A stretch of 64,000 nt of DNA, from NCBI GenBank assembly GCA_017477935.1, contig JAFVIC010000075.1:1-64000 (forward strand). The letters run 5' to 3'. The DNA is from Akkermansia sp. (GTDB lineage: Bacteria; Verrucomicrobiota; Verrucomicrobiia; Verrucomicrobiales; Akkermansiaceae). Positions within the stretch are counted from its first letter, which is position 1; each line of letters starts with the position of its first letter. Positions 1-8,567 of the stretch are shown here, in pieces. Under the pieces are notes generated by a model. It was given only the letters and a program-made list of their open reading frames with translations. It was not told the origin of the DNA and ran no database searches. The position numbers and the translations under genes were made by a program.

Positions 1-558
1 AGCACGGCGCAACAAAGCCACAATGTCGCTGTCGGGCACAGATTCGAGGGGGAAAATCTGCGAGCGCGAAAGCATGGCCGAGTTGATGGCGAAGTATGGA
101 TTCTCCGTCGTAGCACCGATGAAACGCACCGTACCGCGCTCCAGGTGGGGTAGCAGCACATCCTGCTGAGCCTTGTTGAAACGGTGCAACTCATCCACGA
201 ACAGAATGGTACGCTGGCCATGCAATGCCTGGCGAGCCTTAGCCTCAGCAATCTTCTCTCGAATATCGCTCACGTTCGATTCCACCCCATTGAGCATGAC
301 AAAGTAAGCACTGGTCTGCCGGGCAATGACATAGGCCAGTGTCGTCTTCCCCACACCGGGCGGCCCATAGAAAATGAGCGATGAAAAACGGTCAGTCTCT
401 ATGGCCCGGCGCAACAACTTGCCGGGGGCCAGCAAGTGCTGCTGCCCCGCAACCTCGGCCAGGCACTCGGGGCGCATGCGCGCAGCCAGCGGCATGCCCA
501 CTTCGGCTTTCTCCTGTTGCGGCGCCTCATTGCGCCCATGTGGGGTGAATAAATCCAT
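1..558 (-). CDS. rarA: Replication-associated recombination protein A (AAA+ ATPase), N-terminal part
   Basis: The reading frame runs off the left edge, so only about 186 N-terminal residues are present. It shows a Walker A motif (GPPGVGKTT), a Walker B-like segment (LFVDELHRF) followed by FNKAQQD, and the sensor region GATTENPYF, all typical of the MgsA/RarA/WRNIP1 clamp-loader-like ATPases that act at stalled replication forks. The start is the ATG in the context MDLFTPHGRNEAP. A candidate promoter (TTGCTG, 17 bp, TACGAT) lies 18 bases upstream. Family assignment is firm; the C-terminal tetramerisation part is outside the window. Confidence 0.93.
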   Translation of the reverse strand, partial: MDLFTPHGRNEAPQQEKAEVGMPLAARMRPECLAEVAGQQHLLAPGKLLRRAIETDRFSSLIFYGPPGVGKTTLAYVIARQTSAYFVMLNGVESNVSDIREKIAEAKARQALHGQRTILFVDELHRFNKAQQDVLLPHLERGTVRFIGATTENPYFAINSAMLSRSQIFPLESVPDSDIVALLRRA

Positions 559-651
559 GGTATTGTGTGCGCGACCATCGTACCACGCGCTCATGCGCGC
601 AGCAAGTAAAAAGCACCGGGGAAAATTGACTTTTACGGAGTCAGGCGGGGG

Positions 652-1284
652 TTATTCCTCACCGTCTTCAGCGGCCTCGGCAGCATCTTCAGCAGCGGCC
701 TTCTCAGCCTCAACCGAATCCGCAAGTTCCTTCCACGCCGGAATAATCATGGTGGGGTAACCCTGGCGCAGCACCTTGCCGTCGGCATCGACGATGATAG
801 CATCCGGAATGCCATTAGCTTCGGTAAAACCGGGTATCTTCTTAACATTCTTGGCATCTTTCCAGACTGCGGGCATCTTGCACTTGTACCCCTCGATGTA
901 TGCCTTCACCGCCTCGGGCGAGTCGTCATGACCGATGAGCACGATTTCCACGCGACCATCCTTGCGCATTTCCTTATACTGCTCCACGATACCGGGCATA
1001 GCCTGCTTGCAGGGCCCGCACCAACTGGCAGATTGCAGGTAGATGTAGACGAGGGCATTCTGGTTCACACGGCCGCTGGCGCGCTTGACCTTTTTGAGAG
1101 CCTTGGCCACGGCACCGGCTTTAGCCTTGGCCTTCTTCTTTTTAGCCTTCTTTTTCTTCTTGGGTGTAGTCTCCTCCACCTGTTCATCAGCGGCCGGAGC
1201 AACATCCTGAGCAGGCAGCACCTGGCTACCCATCACCAACAGCCCCAGAGTCAGGGCGAGTAATTTCATGGTTTTCATCATCAT
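652..1284 (-). CDS. Secreted thioredoxin-like protein with lysine-rich linker
   Basis: A 210-residue protein with a signal peptide (about residues 1-25), a very lysine- and alanine-rich linker (about 41-68) and a thioredoxin-like fold with WCGPC at residues 88-92, a TlpA/ResA-type active site. The GIPDAIIVDADGKV stretch is the usual cis-proline/beta-hairpin region. The acidic C-terminus is low complexity. It probably acts in the periplasm as a thiol-disulfide reductase; substrate unknown. Its ATG overlaps the stop of the upstream gene (ATGA), so it is the last gene of a three-gene operon read on the minus strand. The basic linker might bind nucleic acid or a polyanion, but this is speculation. 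Confidence 0.85.
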   Translation of the reverse strand: MMMKTMKLLALTLGLLVMGSQVLPAQDVAPAADEQVEETTPKKKKKAKKKKAKAKAGAVAKALKKVKRASGRVNQNALVYIYLQSASWCGPCKQAMPGIVEQYKEMRKDGRVEIVLIGHDDSPEAVKAYIEGYKCKMPAVWKDAKNVKKIPGFTEANGIPDAIIVDADGKVLRQGYPTMIIPAWKELADSVEAEKAAAEDAAEAAEDGEE

Positions 1285-1772
1285 TTATTTTGTGGTTTGA
1301 GCTGTTTTTTCTCGACAAGTCGGCTAAGCTGCCGGGCAAGGTGCTCAGCACGCAGAAAGGTCAGGCCGTTGGGCAGCGCACCGCTGTGCAGACAGGCTGT
1401 CAGGTGCGCCACGGCCACCGGTTCCCCGGCAGCAGCACTGCGGTGCAGCACCAGAGCCTCAGCATACAAGTGGGGGTACTCCTCCATCGGCAGGCGGGGA
1501 TTAAGCGGCTGCAGCACGGACAACAGAAGAATCGTCTGCACATCGCCGGCTGATTCCATAGCGCACAGCCAGCGCTGTTCCTCCGCAGTTGCAGGTGAAA
1601 GGGGCGGAGCAATGGCTCCGGGCTCCTGCGGCGTAAGAGACTGCACGGCTGTGCCGCCGAACACCGTTTGCTTAATGCTCTCCATCTCAGCCGGGTCAAG
1701 CGTGATACTGTCCCCCTGCTCCATGGCAAAGGCGGGCAACATCAACAGGGCTGGCAGGAGTAACAGGCGCAT
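1281..1772 (-). CDS. Small secreted protein of unknown function
   Basis: A 163-residue protein with a clear signal peptide (MRLLLLPALLMLPAFA), then a helical, leucine- and alanine-rich body without a motif I recognise. It sits between a coiled-coil secreted protein (1-base overlap upstream) and a secreted thioredoxin-like protein (4-base ATGA overlap downstream), so the three are almost certainly translated from one message. The tight coupling suggests a shared periplasmic task, but nothing in the sequence says which. Confidence 0.75.
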   Translation of the reverse strand: MRLLLLPALLMLPAFAMEQGDSITLDPAEMESIKQTVFGGTAVQSLTPQEPGAIAPPLSPATAEEQRWLCAMESAGDVQTILLLSVLQPLNPRLPMEEYPHLYAEALVLHRSAAAGEPVAVAHLTACLHSGALPNGLTFLRAEHLARQLSRLVEKKQLKPQNK

Positions 1773-2341
1773 TATCTGCTCTTGTCGCGCTGGGCGCGCT
1801 TGCGTGAGTAGGGGTCAGTCACATTCGTCCATGCCTCCTGCAATCCCGAACTCTCAAAGAATGGCTGCGAGCGCAGGCGCTCCATCTGGGCACTGACTTT
1901 GTTCTGCTCAATACTCCACTGCTCGATATCATGGTCAGACATCGTAATCGGCGCGGGCAGGCGACCGAAAGTGGTGCTGATTTTCTTGGCGGCATCCTTG
2001 GCGGATTTTTCGTCTTTCACTTCGGCCAGCAGAGCCTGGGCCTCTTTCAGTGCGTTGAATTCCTTATCAAGGTCAACATTGGTATTGCCACCCTTCTTAG
2101 CGAGCTCGATATCAGCCAGCTCGGCCTCAGCCTGGGCGATAGCCTCCTGATCTCCGGATTTCTTAGCCTTTTTAAGTTCTTCCTTAGCCTTTTTCTCAGC
2201 CTCGCGCAAAGCACGGCGTTCTTCCGCTCGGGTCTTGGGTGAGTCATCCTTATCATCAGCATACACAGCCGGGGCGGTCAGCGCCAGCGCTGCCGTCAGA
2301 ATCAACAATACAGGGCGAATGCAACGATTCATTACGTTCAT
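1772..2341 (-). CDS. Secreted coiled-coil protein of unknown function
   Basis: A 189-residue protein with a signal peptide ending near VYA, followed by a charged helical stretch (about residues 35-90) rich in Glu, Lys and Ala that looks like a coiled coil. The C-terminal third is less repetitive and ends in a basic tail (KRAQRDKSR). It is the first gene of the minus-strand operon ending at 652. A possible promoter (TTGACT, 17 bp, TAGTTT) lies 14 bases upstream. MNVMNRC offers two near-identical starts; the outer one is used here. No family recognised. Confidence 0.75.
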   Translation of the reverse strand: MNVMNRCIRPVLLILTAALALTAPAVYADDKDDSPKTRAEERRALREAEKKAKEELKKAKKSGDQEAIAQAEAELADIELAKKGGNTNVDLDKEFNALKEAQALLAEVKDEKSAKDAAKKISTTFGRLPAPITMSDHDIEQWSIEQNKVSAQMERLRSQPFFESSGLQEAWTNVTDPYSRKRAQRDKSR

Positions 2342-2509
2342 ATCAACTTTTCATCAAACTATCACATCAATCAGGCAAAGTCAAACCCATTTTCCGGGAT
2401 TTTACCGCAATTCGCCGGTTTATATTTCTACCATATCCGCTCATGGGAGTGAAAGTTATTGAACCATTCGGGGACAAGGGGTGTCTGTACCCCCGTAAAC
2501 GCAGCACCC

Positions 2510-2800
2510 ATGAAAAACAAGAACATCACCCGCTACACATACGAGAACACCGACTTTCAAGGCTGGCGAGTAAGTATCCAGCGTTGCGGCCGTATCATCA
2601 CGCGTTATTTTTCGGATTTACAGTACGGCTCGGAAGAAGAATCATACCGGGAGGCTATCAGCTATAGGGATGAGGTGTTCAGCCAGATGGCCCGCCACCG
2701 CGAGAACTTACCGGAATACATGGACGCTGAACTGGAGCACCTGCAGGAACTACTGAGGCAGAAAGAAGCCAGCGTCACGGAGCGACCTCGGCGGTCGTAA
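2510..2800 (+). CDS. Small AP2-domain-like protein
   Basis: A protein of about 96 residues. The core GWRVSIQRCGRIITRYFSD, then a short QYGSEEESYREAISYRDE, matches bacterial AP2-type DNA-binding modules, in which a three-stranded sheet (WRV..R.G) is followed by a helix with A..YRDE. The open frame extends upstream to 2459, but the ATG at 2510 fits the domain better. The last 26 bases overlap the 3' end of the convergent gene at 2775-3167. A DNA-binding role is inferred from the domain; such modules often come from mobile elements, but no element is visible here. Confidence 0.6.
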   Translation: MKNKNITRYTYENTDFQGWRVSIQRCGRIITRYFSDLQYGSEEESYREAISYRDEVFSQMARHRENLPEYMDAELEHLQELLRQKEASVTERPRRS

Positions 2801-3167
2801 CCATGGGTACAATCATCAATTTGAGTTCACGACTGCCGAAGCAATCAGACATCGTCAAGCGATACAGCTGCACACTGAGCAGCTGAAGTTGCTCCATAAG
2901 CGGTAACTTAATGTCCTGCGAGTTATCGATAAAGAGCCAGAGCCGGTCTTCGGACACCTGCCCGTTGAGGGCTGCCAGAGCTGCCATATTCTCACGCAGC
3001 GGAGCAAGCACGGCTTTGGCGCTCGCGGCATCTTGCACCGAGCTGAGCAGTTCCACCTGCTTTTCAAGCCTTGCCTGCAGTTGGGCACAGACTTCCTCTT
3101 CCGTCACAGCCTGAGCCACACAGGCCACCCCTGCAAACAACGCCAAAACCGTATACGTGCACTTCAT
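2775..3167 (-). CDS. Small secreted protein of unknown function
   Basis: A protein of about 130 residues with a signal peptide (MKCTYTVLALFAGVACVAQA) and a helical, leucine-rich body. The frame is open 28 codons further upstream, but the ATG at 3167 begins the signal peptide and lies 7 bases after a strong promoter (TTGACA, 17 bp, TAATAT), making it the likely start of a nearly leaderless message. Its 3' end overlaps the AP2-like gene on the other strand by 26 bases. No family recognised. Confidence 0.75.
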   Translation of the reverse strand: MKCTYTVLALFAGVACVAQAVTEEEVCAQLQARLEKQVELLSSVQDAASAKAVLAPLRENMAALAALNGQVSEDRLWLFIDNSQDIKLPLMEQLQLLSVQLYRLTMSDCFGSRELKLMIVPMVTTAEVAP

Positions 3168-3174
3168 ACTGCGA

Positions 3175-3203
3175 ATATTAGAACCATATCGCACCCATGT
3201 CAA
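3175..3203 (-). promoter_or_regulatory. Sigma70-like promoter for the 2775-3167 gene
   Basis: On the minus strand TTGACA (3198-3203) and TAATAT (3175-3180) are 17 bp apart. The -10 box ends 7 bases before the ATG, so the transcript should have essentially no leader. Confidence 0.75.
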
Positions 3204-3244
3204 GCGAAATACCGTATTTATGCGGCCTGAGCACACGTTTTTTC

Positions 3245-3273
3245 TTGGCAAACGCGCTATGAACAGGTAGAAT
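3245..3273 (+). promoter_or_regulatory. Sigma70-like promoter for kdsB-uppS
   Basis: TTGGCA (3245-3250) and TAGAAT (3268-3273) are separated by 17 bp. Predicted leader to the kdsB ATG is about 20 bases. Confidence 0.65.
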
Positions 3274-3299
3274 AATGTCTGTACAACATTTCACCACTT

Positions 3300-4121
3300 A
3301 TGTCACAGTCCATTCTTATCGTTATACCGGCTCGCTATGCCTCCACCCGCCTGCCGGGCAAACCTCTGGTCAAAATCGCCGGTAAAGAGATGATTCGCCG
3401 CGTGGCAGACATTGCCGAATCCATCTGCCGCCACAATGACGACTGCTCCTATGTCGTTGCAACGGACGACACCCGCATACTCGACTTCTGCACCGGCGCC
3501 GGTATACCTGCTGTCATGACGGCCGAAACCTGCCGCAGCGGCACCGAGCGCTGCTGGGACGCCGTGAGCCAGCAAACCGAACCGCCGGCCTTCATCATCA
3601 ACCTTCAGGGTGACAACCCCCTCTGCCCGCCCTGGGTAATTCAGCAGCTGATAGATGCCTGGAAGGCTGCGCCGGCCGATGTATTCACCCCCTGCATCCA
3701 CCTTGACTGGAACGAATATGACCGCCTGGTGGAGAGCAAGAAGACCACCCCCTACAGCGGCACTACCGTGTTGGTGGACAAAGACGGCTACGCCATGGCT
3801 TTCTCGAAGAGCACCATTCCCGCCATCCGCAAGCCTGAAAAAGCCCGTGCCACCCTGGCCAAGAGCCCGGTGCGCCGCCATGTGGGCCTGTACTCCTACA
3901 CCTACCCGGCGCTGAAGAACTACTTTGAGCTGCCGGAGAGCGACTACGAGCTGGGCGCTGTAGAAGGCCTGGAGCAGATGCGTTTCCTCTACAACGGCCT
4001 GCGCGTAAAGATGGTGGAGGTTGATTATCGCGGCCGCAAGACCACCAGCGGTGTTGATTCTCCCGAAGACATCGAGCGAGTGGAGGCTATATTGGCAGAA
4101 TACGGCGAGTATGAGCTCTGA
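3300..4121 (+). CDS. kdsB: 3-deoxy-manno-octulosonate cytidylyltransferase
   Basis: A 273-residue enzyme activating KDO as CMP-KDO from CTP for lipopolysaccharide core synthesis, in the cytoplasm. Diagnostic features are the N-terminal nucleotide-binding motif IPARYASTRLPGKPL, the TDD metal-site region (VVATDDTRI), NLQGDNPLCPP (usually NVQGDEP) and the late HVGLYSY motif. It is slightly longer than the usual 245-255 residues. The 3' end overlaps uppS by 11 bases, so the two are co-translated and link LPS precursor supply to the lipid carrier. NLQGDNP in place of QGDEP is a mild departure; function is still expected. Confidence 0.93.
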   Translation: MSQSILIVIPARYASTRLPGKPLVKIAGKEMIRRVADIAESICRHNDDCSYVVATDDTRILDFCTGAGIPAVMTAETCRSGTERCWDAVSQQTEPPAFIINLQGDNPLCPPWVIQQLIDAWKAAPADVFTPCIHLDWNEYDRLVESKKTTPYSGTTVLVDKDGYAMAFSKSTIPAIRKPEKARATLAKSPVRRHVGLYSYTYPALKNYFELPESDYELGAVEGLEQMRFLYNGLRVKMVEVDYRGRKTTSGVDSPEDIERVEAILAEYGEYEL

Positions 4122-4827
4122 TTCCACCCCGGTTATGCCGCAGCACATTGCCATCATCATGGATGGCAATGGCCGCTGGGCGGAGCAGCATAAGGTAGCA
4201 CGCGCCAAGGGGCACGAGCGCGGCGGCGAAACCGTGCAGCGCACAATCGATTTGTGCATTGAAAAGGGAATCCCCTGGCTGACACTCTACGCGTTTTCCA
4301 CCGAAAACTGGGGGCGCTCGAAGATTGAGGTAACATACCTCATGAACATGCTGGCTAAGTTCCTGAAAGAGCGCTTGCCCGAAATGATGGAGAAGAACGT
4401 GCGCCTGCACGCTATCGGCGAGCTTCACATGCTACCCAAGAACTGCCGTAAGCAGCTGGAGGAAAGTATCGAGAAGACGAAGAACAACACCGCGCTCAAC
4501 GTGGTGCTGGCGCTCTCGTACGGTTCGCGGCAGGAAATCACGGCCGCCACCCGCAAGCTGGCCGAGATGGTACAACGCGGCGACATCACCCCGGCAGACA
4601 TCACCCCCGAACTGCTGAGCAACAACCTCTACACCGCCGGTATGCCCGACCCTGATTTACTCATCCGCACCTCGGGTGAAATGCGCATATCCAACTACCT
4701 GCTCTGGCAAATCAGCTATGCGGAGCTCTGGGTAACGGATGTGCTGTGGCCGGACTTCGGCCGCGCGGAGCTCGATACCGCGCTGGAGTCATTCCGCAGT
4801 CGCAATCGCCGATTCGGGAAAAGATAA
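4111..4827 (+). CDS. uppS: Undecaprenyl diphosphate synthase (isoprenyl transferase)
   Basis: Cis-prenyltransferase adding isopentenyl units to farnesyl diphosphate to make the undecaprenyl carrier used for peptidoglycan, O-antigen and other glycans. Seen: MDGNGRWAEQ with the catalytic Asp, ARGxxHERGGE-like helix, the YAFSTENW motif, and the C-terminal DLLIRTSGEMRISNYLLWQ with the conserved Arg, Ser and Glu positions. About 238 residues from the ATG at 4111, which overlaps the kdsB stop; an ATG at 4135, just after the kdsB stop, is an alternative. A terminator follows at 4841. Confidence 0.94.
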   Translation: MSSDSTPVMPQHIAIIMDGNGRWAEQHKVARAKGHERGGETVQRTIDLCIEKGIPWLTLYAFSTENWGRSKIEVTYLMNMLAKFLKERLPEMMEKNVRLHAIGELHMLPKNCRKQLEESIEKTKNNTALNVVLALSYGSRQEITAATRKLAEMVQRGDITPADITPELLSNNLYTAGMPDPDLLIRTSGEMRISNYLLWQISYAELWVTDVLWPDFGRAELDTALESFRSRNRRFGKR

Positions 4828-4840
4828 TAACAATCTACCA

Positions 4841-4880
4841 ATCACAGAGTCCCGAAAGCCCCCGGGACTCTGTGATTTAT
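4841..4880 (+). terminator. Rho-independent terminator after uppS
   Basis: Perfect 13-bp inverted repeat (4841-4853 with 4864-4876) around a 10-base loop, followed by a short T-rich tail. It closes the kdsB-uppS operon. Confidence 0.8.
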
Positions 4881-4894
4881 ACCCAACCCCATTA

Positions 4895-5365
4895 ATGAAA
4901 GCGCCTATCCTACTTGCCCTGTCGCCCCTGCTCTGCACCACCGTATCAGCCGAGGTGGAATATGCCCGGGTGGTAAAAGAAACCGCCAACGGCTACATAC
5001 AGCACCCCGCAGCAGCCAGGGCTGATTTCAGTGAGGCTTTTGCCGACTTTGACCCGCTGCAGGACGGCGAGAAATCCGCCGATGCCACCTTCGGCGCACC
5101 CCGCATGCTTGCCGTGAGAATTGACGGCAAGACCTACCTCATACAAGTGGACAACACCTACGGCGTATTCACCCTGTACCGTGCCGCCCGAAAGGGTAAA
5201 ACCTGGGTGAAAAACCGCGACAGCCGCACCATTTACCACCCTGCTCTCTACGAGCGACTGCGAGCTGCCGGGCTCAACATCCACACTGCCGATGAACTCA
5301 AAGCCATGCCGCGAGAAACCCGACAAAAAGCACTTTCCGGCAAAGATTCCCCCATCAAAGGCTGA
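4895..5365 (+). CDS. Secreted protein of unknown function
   Basis: A 156-residue protein with a signal peptide (MKAPILLALSPLLCTTVSA) and a mixed alpha/beta body containing YLIQVDNTYGVFTLYRA. The open frame extends back into uppS, but the ATG at 4895 follows the terminator and begins the signal peptide. No family or catalytic motif recognised. A predicted role in the periplasm or outside the cell rests only on the signal peptide. Confidence 0.72.
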   Translation: MKAPILLALSPLLCTTVSAEVEYARVVKETANGYIQHPAAARADFSEAFADFDPLQDGEKSADATFGAPRMLAVRIDGKTYLIQVDNTYGVFTLYRAARKGKTWVKNRDSRTIYHPALYERLRAAGLNIHTADELKAMPRETRQKALSGKDSPIKG

Positions 5366-5402
5366 AATTTGAAAAAATATCAGCCGTCTGCGCAGTTTTA
5401 GC

Positions 5403-5431
5403 TTGTAGTTACACCAAAAGTAGCGCAGAAT
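5403..5431 (+). promoter_or_regulatory. Promoter for the 5438 thioredoxin-like gene
   Basis: TTGTAG (5403-5408), 17 bp, CAGAAT (5426-5431). The start codon is 7 bases past the -10 box, which predicts a leaderless transcript. Confidence 0.6.
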
Positions 5432-5437
5432 AGGAGC

Positions 5438-6382
5438 ATGCTCAAGCATGCGTTTTTCACACTGGGACTGGCCGCCATGGTCATGCCGGCATTTGCAGCG
5501 GAATGGCTCACTGACCTCGCAGCAGCGAAAGAACAGGCCGCCAAAAGCGGCAAGGCCATCTTGGTGAACTTTACCGGCAGCGACTGGTGCGGTTACTGCA
5601 TTCGCATGCGCAGGGATGTGCTGGAGCAGCCTGAGTTCGCGGCCTATGCGGCGGATAAGTTTGTACTGCTCGAAGTGGACATACCCCGCGCACCCATACC
5701 GGCAGAAGTTCGTGAGCAACGCATGCAGCTCTGCCGCCAATACGAGGTAACGGGCTTCCCCACCATCTTGGTACTGAATCCCGCCGGTGAGGTACTGGGC
5801 GGCTTCAACGGCGCACGCCCCCACATCACCGCCATGATTCCGCTGCTGGATGAGGCTCGCGAGCGCGGACAACAGCTCGCCCATGCCCGCGAATATGAGG
5901 GATTAGAACGCGCCAAGGCCATTTTCGCCATCTACAAAGATTTCCCCTCGAACTTCAAAGCGCCTCGCCTGGCCCTGCAGCAGGAAATCGCCCTGTACGA
6001 CCCGCAGGATACCCTTGGAATCAGAGAAATCACCGCGGCCGATATGCAGATGCAGGAACTCATGGCCGAGGTGCGCGCCCACCACCGCAATTTTCAGAAA
6101 CAGACAGAAATCTTTGAGCGCTACCTCGCGCAGGCACACCCGCTCAACCGCGACAAAATGATGGAGCGCAAGCGCTCGGTGGTCATCTTCCCCTGCCTCA
6201 ATGTCATGTTGCTGAACGCCAAATCGGTAGATGACATCATAAAGGCACGCGACTATGTGCTCAGGGAGGCTGAAATCAGCTACCCGGACTCCATCAAGGC
6301 CGAAATGATTGAATCCCTGCGCAACACCTTTGCCGACCCGGAGGCTATGTTCCGCAATATTCAGGAACGCCGTAAAAGGTAA
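5438..6382 (+). CDS. Secreted thioredoxin-like protein with C-terminal helical module
   Basis: A 314-residue protein: signal peptide (1-20), then a thioredoxin-like domain (about 21-150) with DWCGYC (Cys51, Cys54) and the GFPTILVL cis-proline loop, as in periplasmic Thioredoxin_7-type proteins. The remaining ~160 residues are helical and end in a module whose hallmark is FADPEAM near the C-terminus. A close paralogue lies at 7597-8565, and the same terminal module occurs twice in the protein at 8568-9584. It likely acts on disulfides in the periplasm; the module may bind a partner. The ankyrin gene at 6399-7472 on the opposite strand separates the paralogues. Confidence 0.85.
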   Translation: MLKHAFFTLGLAAMVMPAFAAEWLTDLAAAKEQAAKSGKAILVNFTGSDWCGYCIRMRRDVLEQPEFAAYAADKFVLLEVDIPRAPIPAEVREQRMQLCRQYEVTGFPTILVLNPAGEVLGGFNGARPHITAMIPLLDEARERGQQLAHAREYEGLERAKAIFAIYKDFPSNFKAPRLALQQEIALYDPQDTLGIREITAADMQMQELMAEVRAHHRNFQKQTEIFERYLAQAHPLNRDKMMERKRSVVIFPCLNVMLLNAKSVDDIIKARDYVLREAEISYPDSIKAEMIESLRNTFADPEAMFRNIQERRKR

Positions 6383-6398
6383 CGCCGGTTAAGAAAGC

Positions 6399-7472
6399 TT
6401 ATTCCGTTTCAGCGCCTGCACGAATAAGTGCACGGATGATAGCCCAGCGTTTTCTGCCGCCACGGGCGGCAGCCTGCTGCACTGTAGTCTGCCCGCCGGG
6501 GGTACACCCTTTGACATCAGCACCGGCGGCGATGAGCGCGAGAATAGCCTCGTCATCCTCCCTGTTATCCGCCAACATAACCTGCAAGGCTGTCATTTTC
6601 CGCTCAGCGGATACGACATCGAGCGGAACTCCGGCGGCAACCAAAGCTCGCACCATGGCGGCGCTGTGCATGATTTCAAACAGTGGCGTTTCTCCCCTGT
6701 TGTTAAGCAAAGACGGGTCTGCGCCATTGCTTTTCAGCAAGTCAACCATCGCCACAGTTCGGGCGACATGCAACGCCGTATTGCCGCGACCATCGCGGGC
6801 GTTGGCATCTGCCCCCAGCCCGAGGTAAAGCTCGGCCAACTCTCTGTTGCCGAGGGCAGCAGCGCGCATCAGCGGAGACCCCTCCGTTGCAGACGCCTGG
6901 TTTACATCCGCCCCGGCTGCCAACAGCTGGGCTGCCATTCCCAGATTGACCGCCTGCAGCAGCGGCGGTGTGGCCGGCGGCTCAGGGCAGACATCCGCCC
7001 CCGCCTGCAACAGACAGCGCACATTCTCCATCTTCCCCAGGCCAACCGCCCAGCCTAACGGTGTGGTACCCACCGCATCCACCGCATTCACATCCGCTCC
7101 GGACTTCAGCAGCAACTCCAGCACCTCGGCAGACTTCACTCGCGTAAGCGGTACCGAGTTCACCTTGTAGCCCCGGCCATCCGGGTCGGCTCCGGCCGTC
7201 AACAAGCGGCGAACGGCTGCAACATCGTCTCGCTCGGCGGCATCTATCAGCAGCGTGGCACCATCCGGCATACGCTTGCTCTCCAGCTCAACCTCCCCGG
7301 CAATCACACCGGCAGCCTGCAGCTCGTGCAGAGCAGCTGCACGAGCACGCTGACTGCTACACCCGGCACTGACAAAAGCCAGCCCGAACCCGACAACCGT
7401 CAGGCAACAACGGCATAACACAGCGCGGGTTGATTTCACGGAAAAAGGCGAGGTGGGAGCGTGCGTTTTCAT
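6399..7472 (-). CDS. Ankyrin-repeat lipoprotein
   Basis: A 357-residue protein starting at the ATG at 7472 (MKTHAPTS); the open frame upstream has no coding character. The N-terminus has a hydrophobic segment with the lipobox FVSAGC, so it is probably an acylated lipoprotein. From about residue 65 onward there are some seven to eight ankyrin repeats, recognisable from DGATLLIDAAERDDVAAVRRLLTAG-type units and LLxxGADVN signatures. Ankyrin repeats bind proteins; the target is unknown. It is transcribed against the thioredoxin paralogues on both sides. Two further ankyrin proteins are at 46464 and 52241. Confidence 0.88.
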   Translation of the reverse strand: MKTHAPTSPFSVKSTRAVLCRCCLTVVGFGLAFVSAGCSSQRARAAALHELQAAGVIAGEVELESKRMPDGATLLIDAAERDDVAAVRRLLTAGADPDGRGYKVNSVPLTRVKSAEVLELLLKSGADVNAVDAVGTTPLGWAVGLGKMENVRCLLQAGADVCPEPPATPPLLQAVNLGMAAQLLAAGADVNQASATEGSPLMRAAALGNRELAELYLGLGADANARDGRGNTALHVARTVAMVDLLKSNGADPSLLNNRGETPLFEIMHSAAMVRALVAAGVPLDVVSAERKMTALQVMLADNREDDEAILALIAAGADVKGCTPGGQTTVQQAAARGGRKRWAIIRALIRAGAETE

Positions 7473-7561
7473 GAGCAATGAGGTTGCTGCCAGTTTAGCA
7501 ACACCATACCCAACTGGCAAGCACAAAGTTCGGGGTTGCGCCGGTATGGCACAGTTTAGGC

Positions 7562-7590
7562 TTGCGCACGCACGGGCGAGACGCCATAAT
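7562..7590 (+). promoter_or_regulatory. Promoter for the 7597-9584 operon
   Basis: TTGCGC (7562-7567), 17 bp, CATAAT (7585-7590), with the ATG 7 bases past the -10 box. This favours the ATG at 7597 over upstream in-frame starts and predicts a leaderless message. Confidence 0.6.
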
Positions 7591-7596
7591 AGAGCC

Positions 7597-8565
7597 ATGT
7601 TCAAGAACTTGTTACTTGCCGGGCTGGCAGCTCTCGTGATGCCGGCATTTGCAGCCGAGTGGATGACCGATCTTGCGGCAGCCCAAACAAAAGCAGCGGC
7701 TGAAAACAAAGCCGTGCTGGTGGACTTCACCGGTTCTGACTGGTGCGGTTACTGCATACGCCTGAAGAAGGCCGTGTTCGACACCCCGGAGTTCGAGGCC
7801 TATGCGGCCGACAAGTTCGTGCTGGTTGAGGTGGACGTTCCCCGCGATGTGAACCGCGTGGGCGGTGCTGAGAACTACGCCAGGAATGAAGCTCTGTGCC
7901 GAGAGTTCCAGATAAGCGGCTTCCCCACCATCATGGTGCTGAATGCTACCGGGGATGTTCTGGGTGGTTTCGTGGGCGGCCAGCCCAACATGCAGGCTGC
8001 CATGGCGCCGCTGAATGCCGCTCTGGAAAACGGCAAGAAGATTGAGGCCGCCGCTGCCCTGCAGGGCGTGGAGAAAGCCAAGGCTCTCATGGAGGTCTAC
8101 AGCAGCCTGCCCGCTGATTTGCAGAACTCCGCCGATAAGCTCGCCAAACAAATTGCCGAGCTTGACACAGAAAACGCCACCGGCATACAAAGCAAGATGC
8201 AGGAAGGCGAGACCATGAAAGAGCTGGAGAGCAAGCTTCAGCAGTGCGGCCGCAACCCCGAAGCTGCGCTGGCCGTTGTAAACGAAACCCTGCCCAAAGT
8301 CAGCGGCGCCAACCGTGAGATGCTTCTGCAACTCAAGGGCGCTATCCTTAACGCTTTAGTCAACAAGGCACTCAGCAAAGCCAAGACAGAGGCCGAAGTC
8401 ATGGCCGTCAAGCCGTTGGCGGAGCAGCTGCTCGATTGCGTACCCGCCGACCAGCGCGCCGCTGTCGCCGCTGAAATAGAAAAAGTTTTTGCCAACCCTG
8501 CGGCTATTCTGAAGGGCAAACCTGCCGATGAAGTCAAAGCCGCTCCGTCTGCACCGCAGAAGTAA
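7597..8565 (+). CDS. Secreted thioredoxin-like protein, paralogue of 5438-6382
   Basis: A 322-residue protein with signal peptide (about 1-19), thioredoxin-like domain with DWCGYC (Cys50, Cys53) and GFPTIMVLN, and a helical C-terminal half ending in a module marked by FANPAAIL. It aligns with the 5438 protein through the first 150 residues (shared VNFTGSDWCGYC/VDFTGSDWCGYC, AYAADKFVLxEVD). The next gene starts 3 bases after its stop, so they form one operon; the downstream protein carries two copies of the same C-terminal module without the thioredoxin domain. Disulfide chemistry in the periplasm is the likely role. Confidence 0.86.
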   Translation: MFKNLLLAGLAALVMPAFAAEWMTDLAAAQTKAAAENKAVLVDFTGSDWCGYCIRLKKAVFDTPEFEAYAADKFVLVEVDVPRDVNRVGGAENYARNEALCREFQISGFPTIMVLNATGDVLGGFVGGQPNMQAAMAPLNAALENGKKIEAAAALQGVEKAKALMEVYSSLPADLQNSADKLAKQIAELDTENATGIQSKMQEGETMKELESKLQQCGRNPEAALAVVNETLPKVSGANREMLLQLKGAILNALVNKALSKAKTEAEVMAVKPLAEQLLDCVPADQRAAVAAEIEKVFANPAAILKGKPADEVKAAPSAPQK

Positions 8566-8567
8566 TT

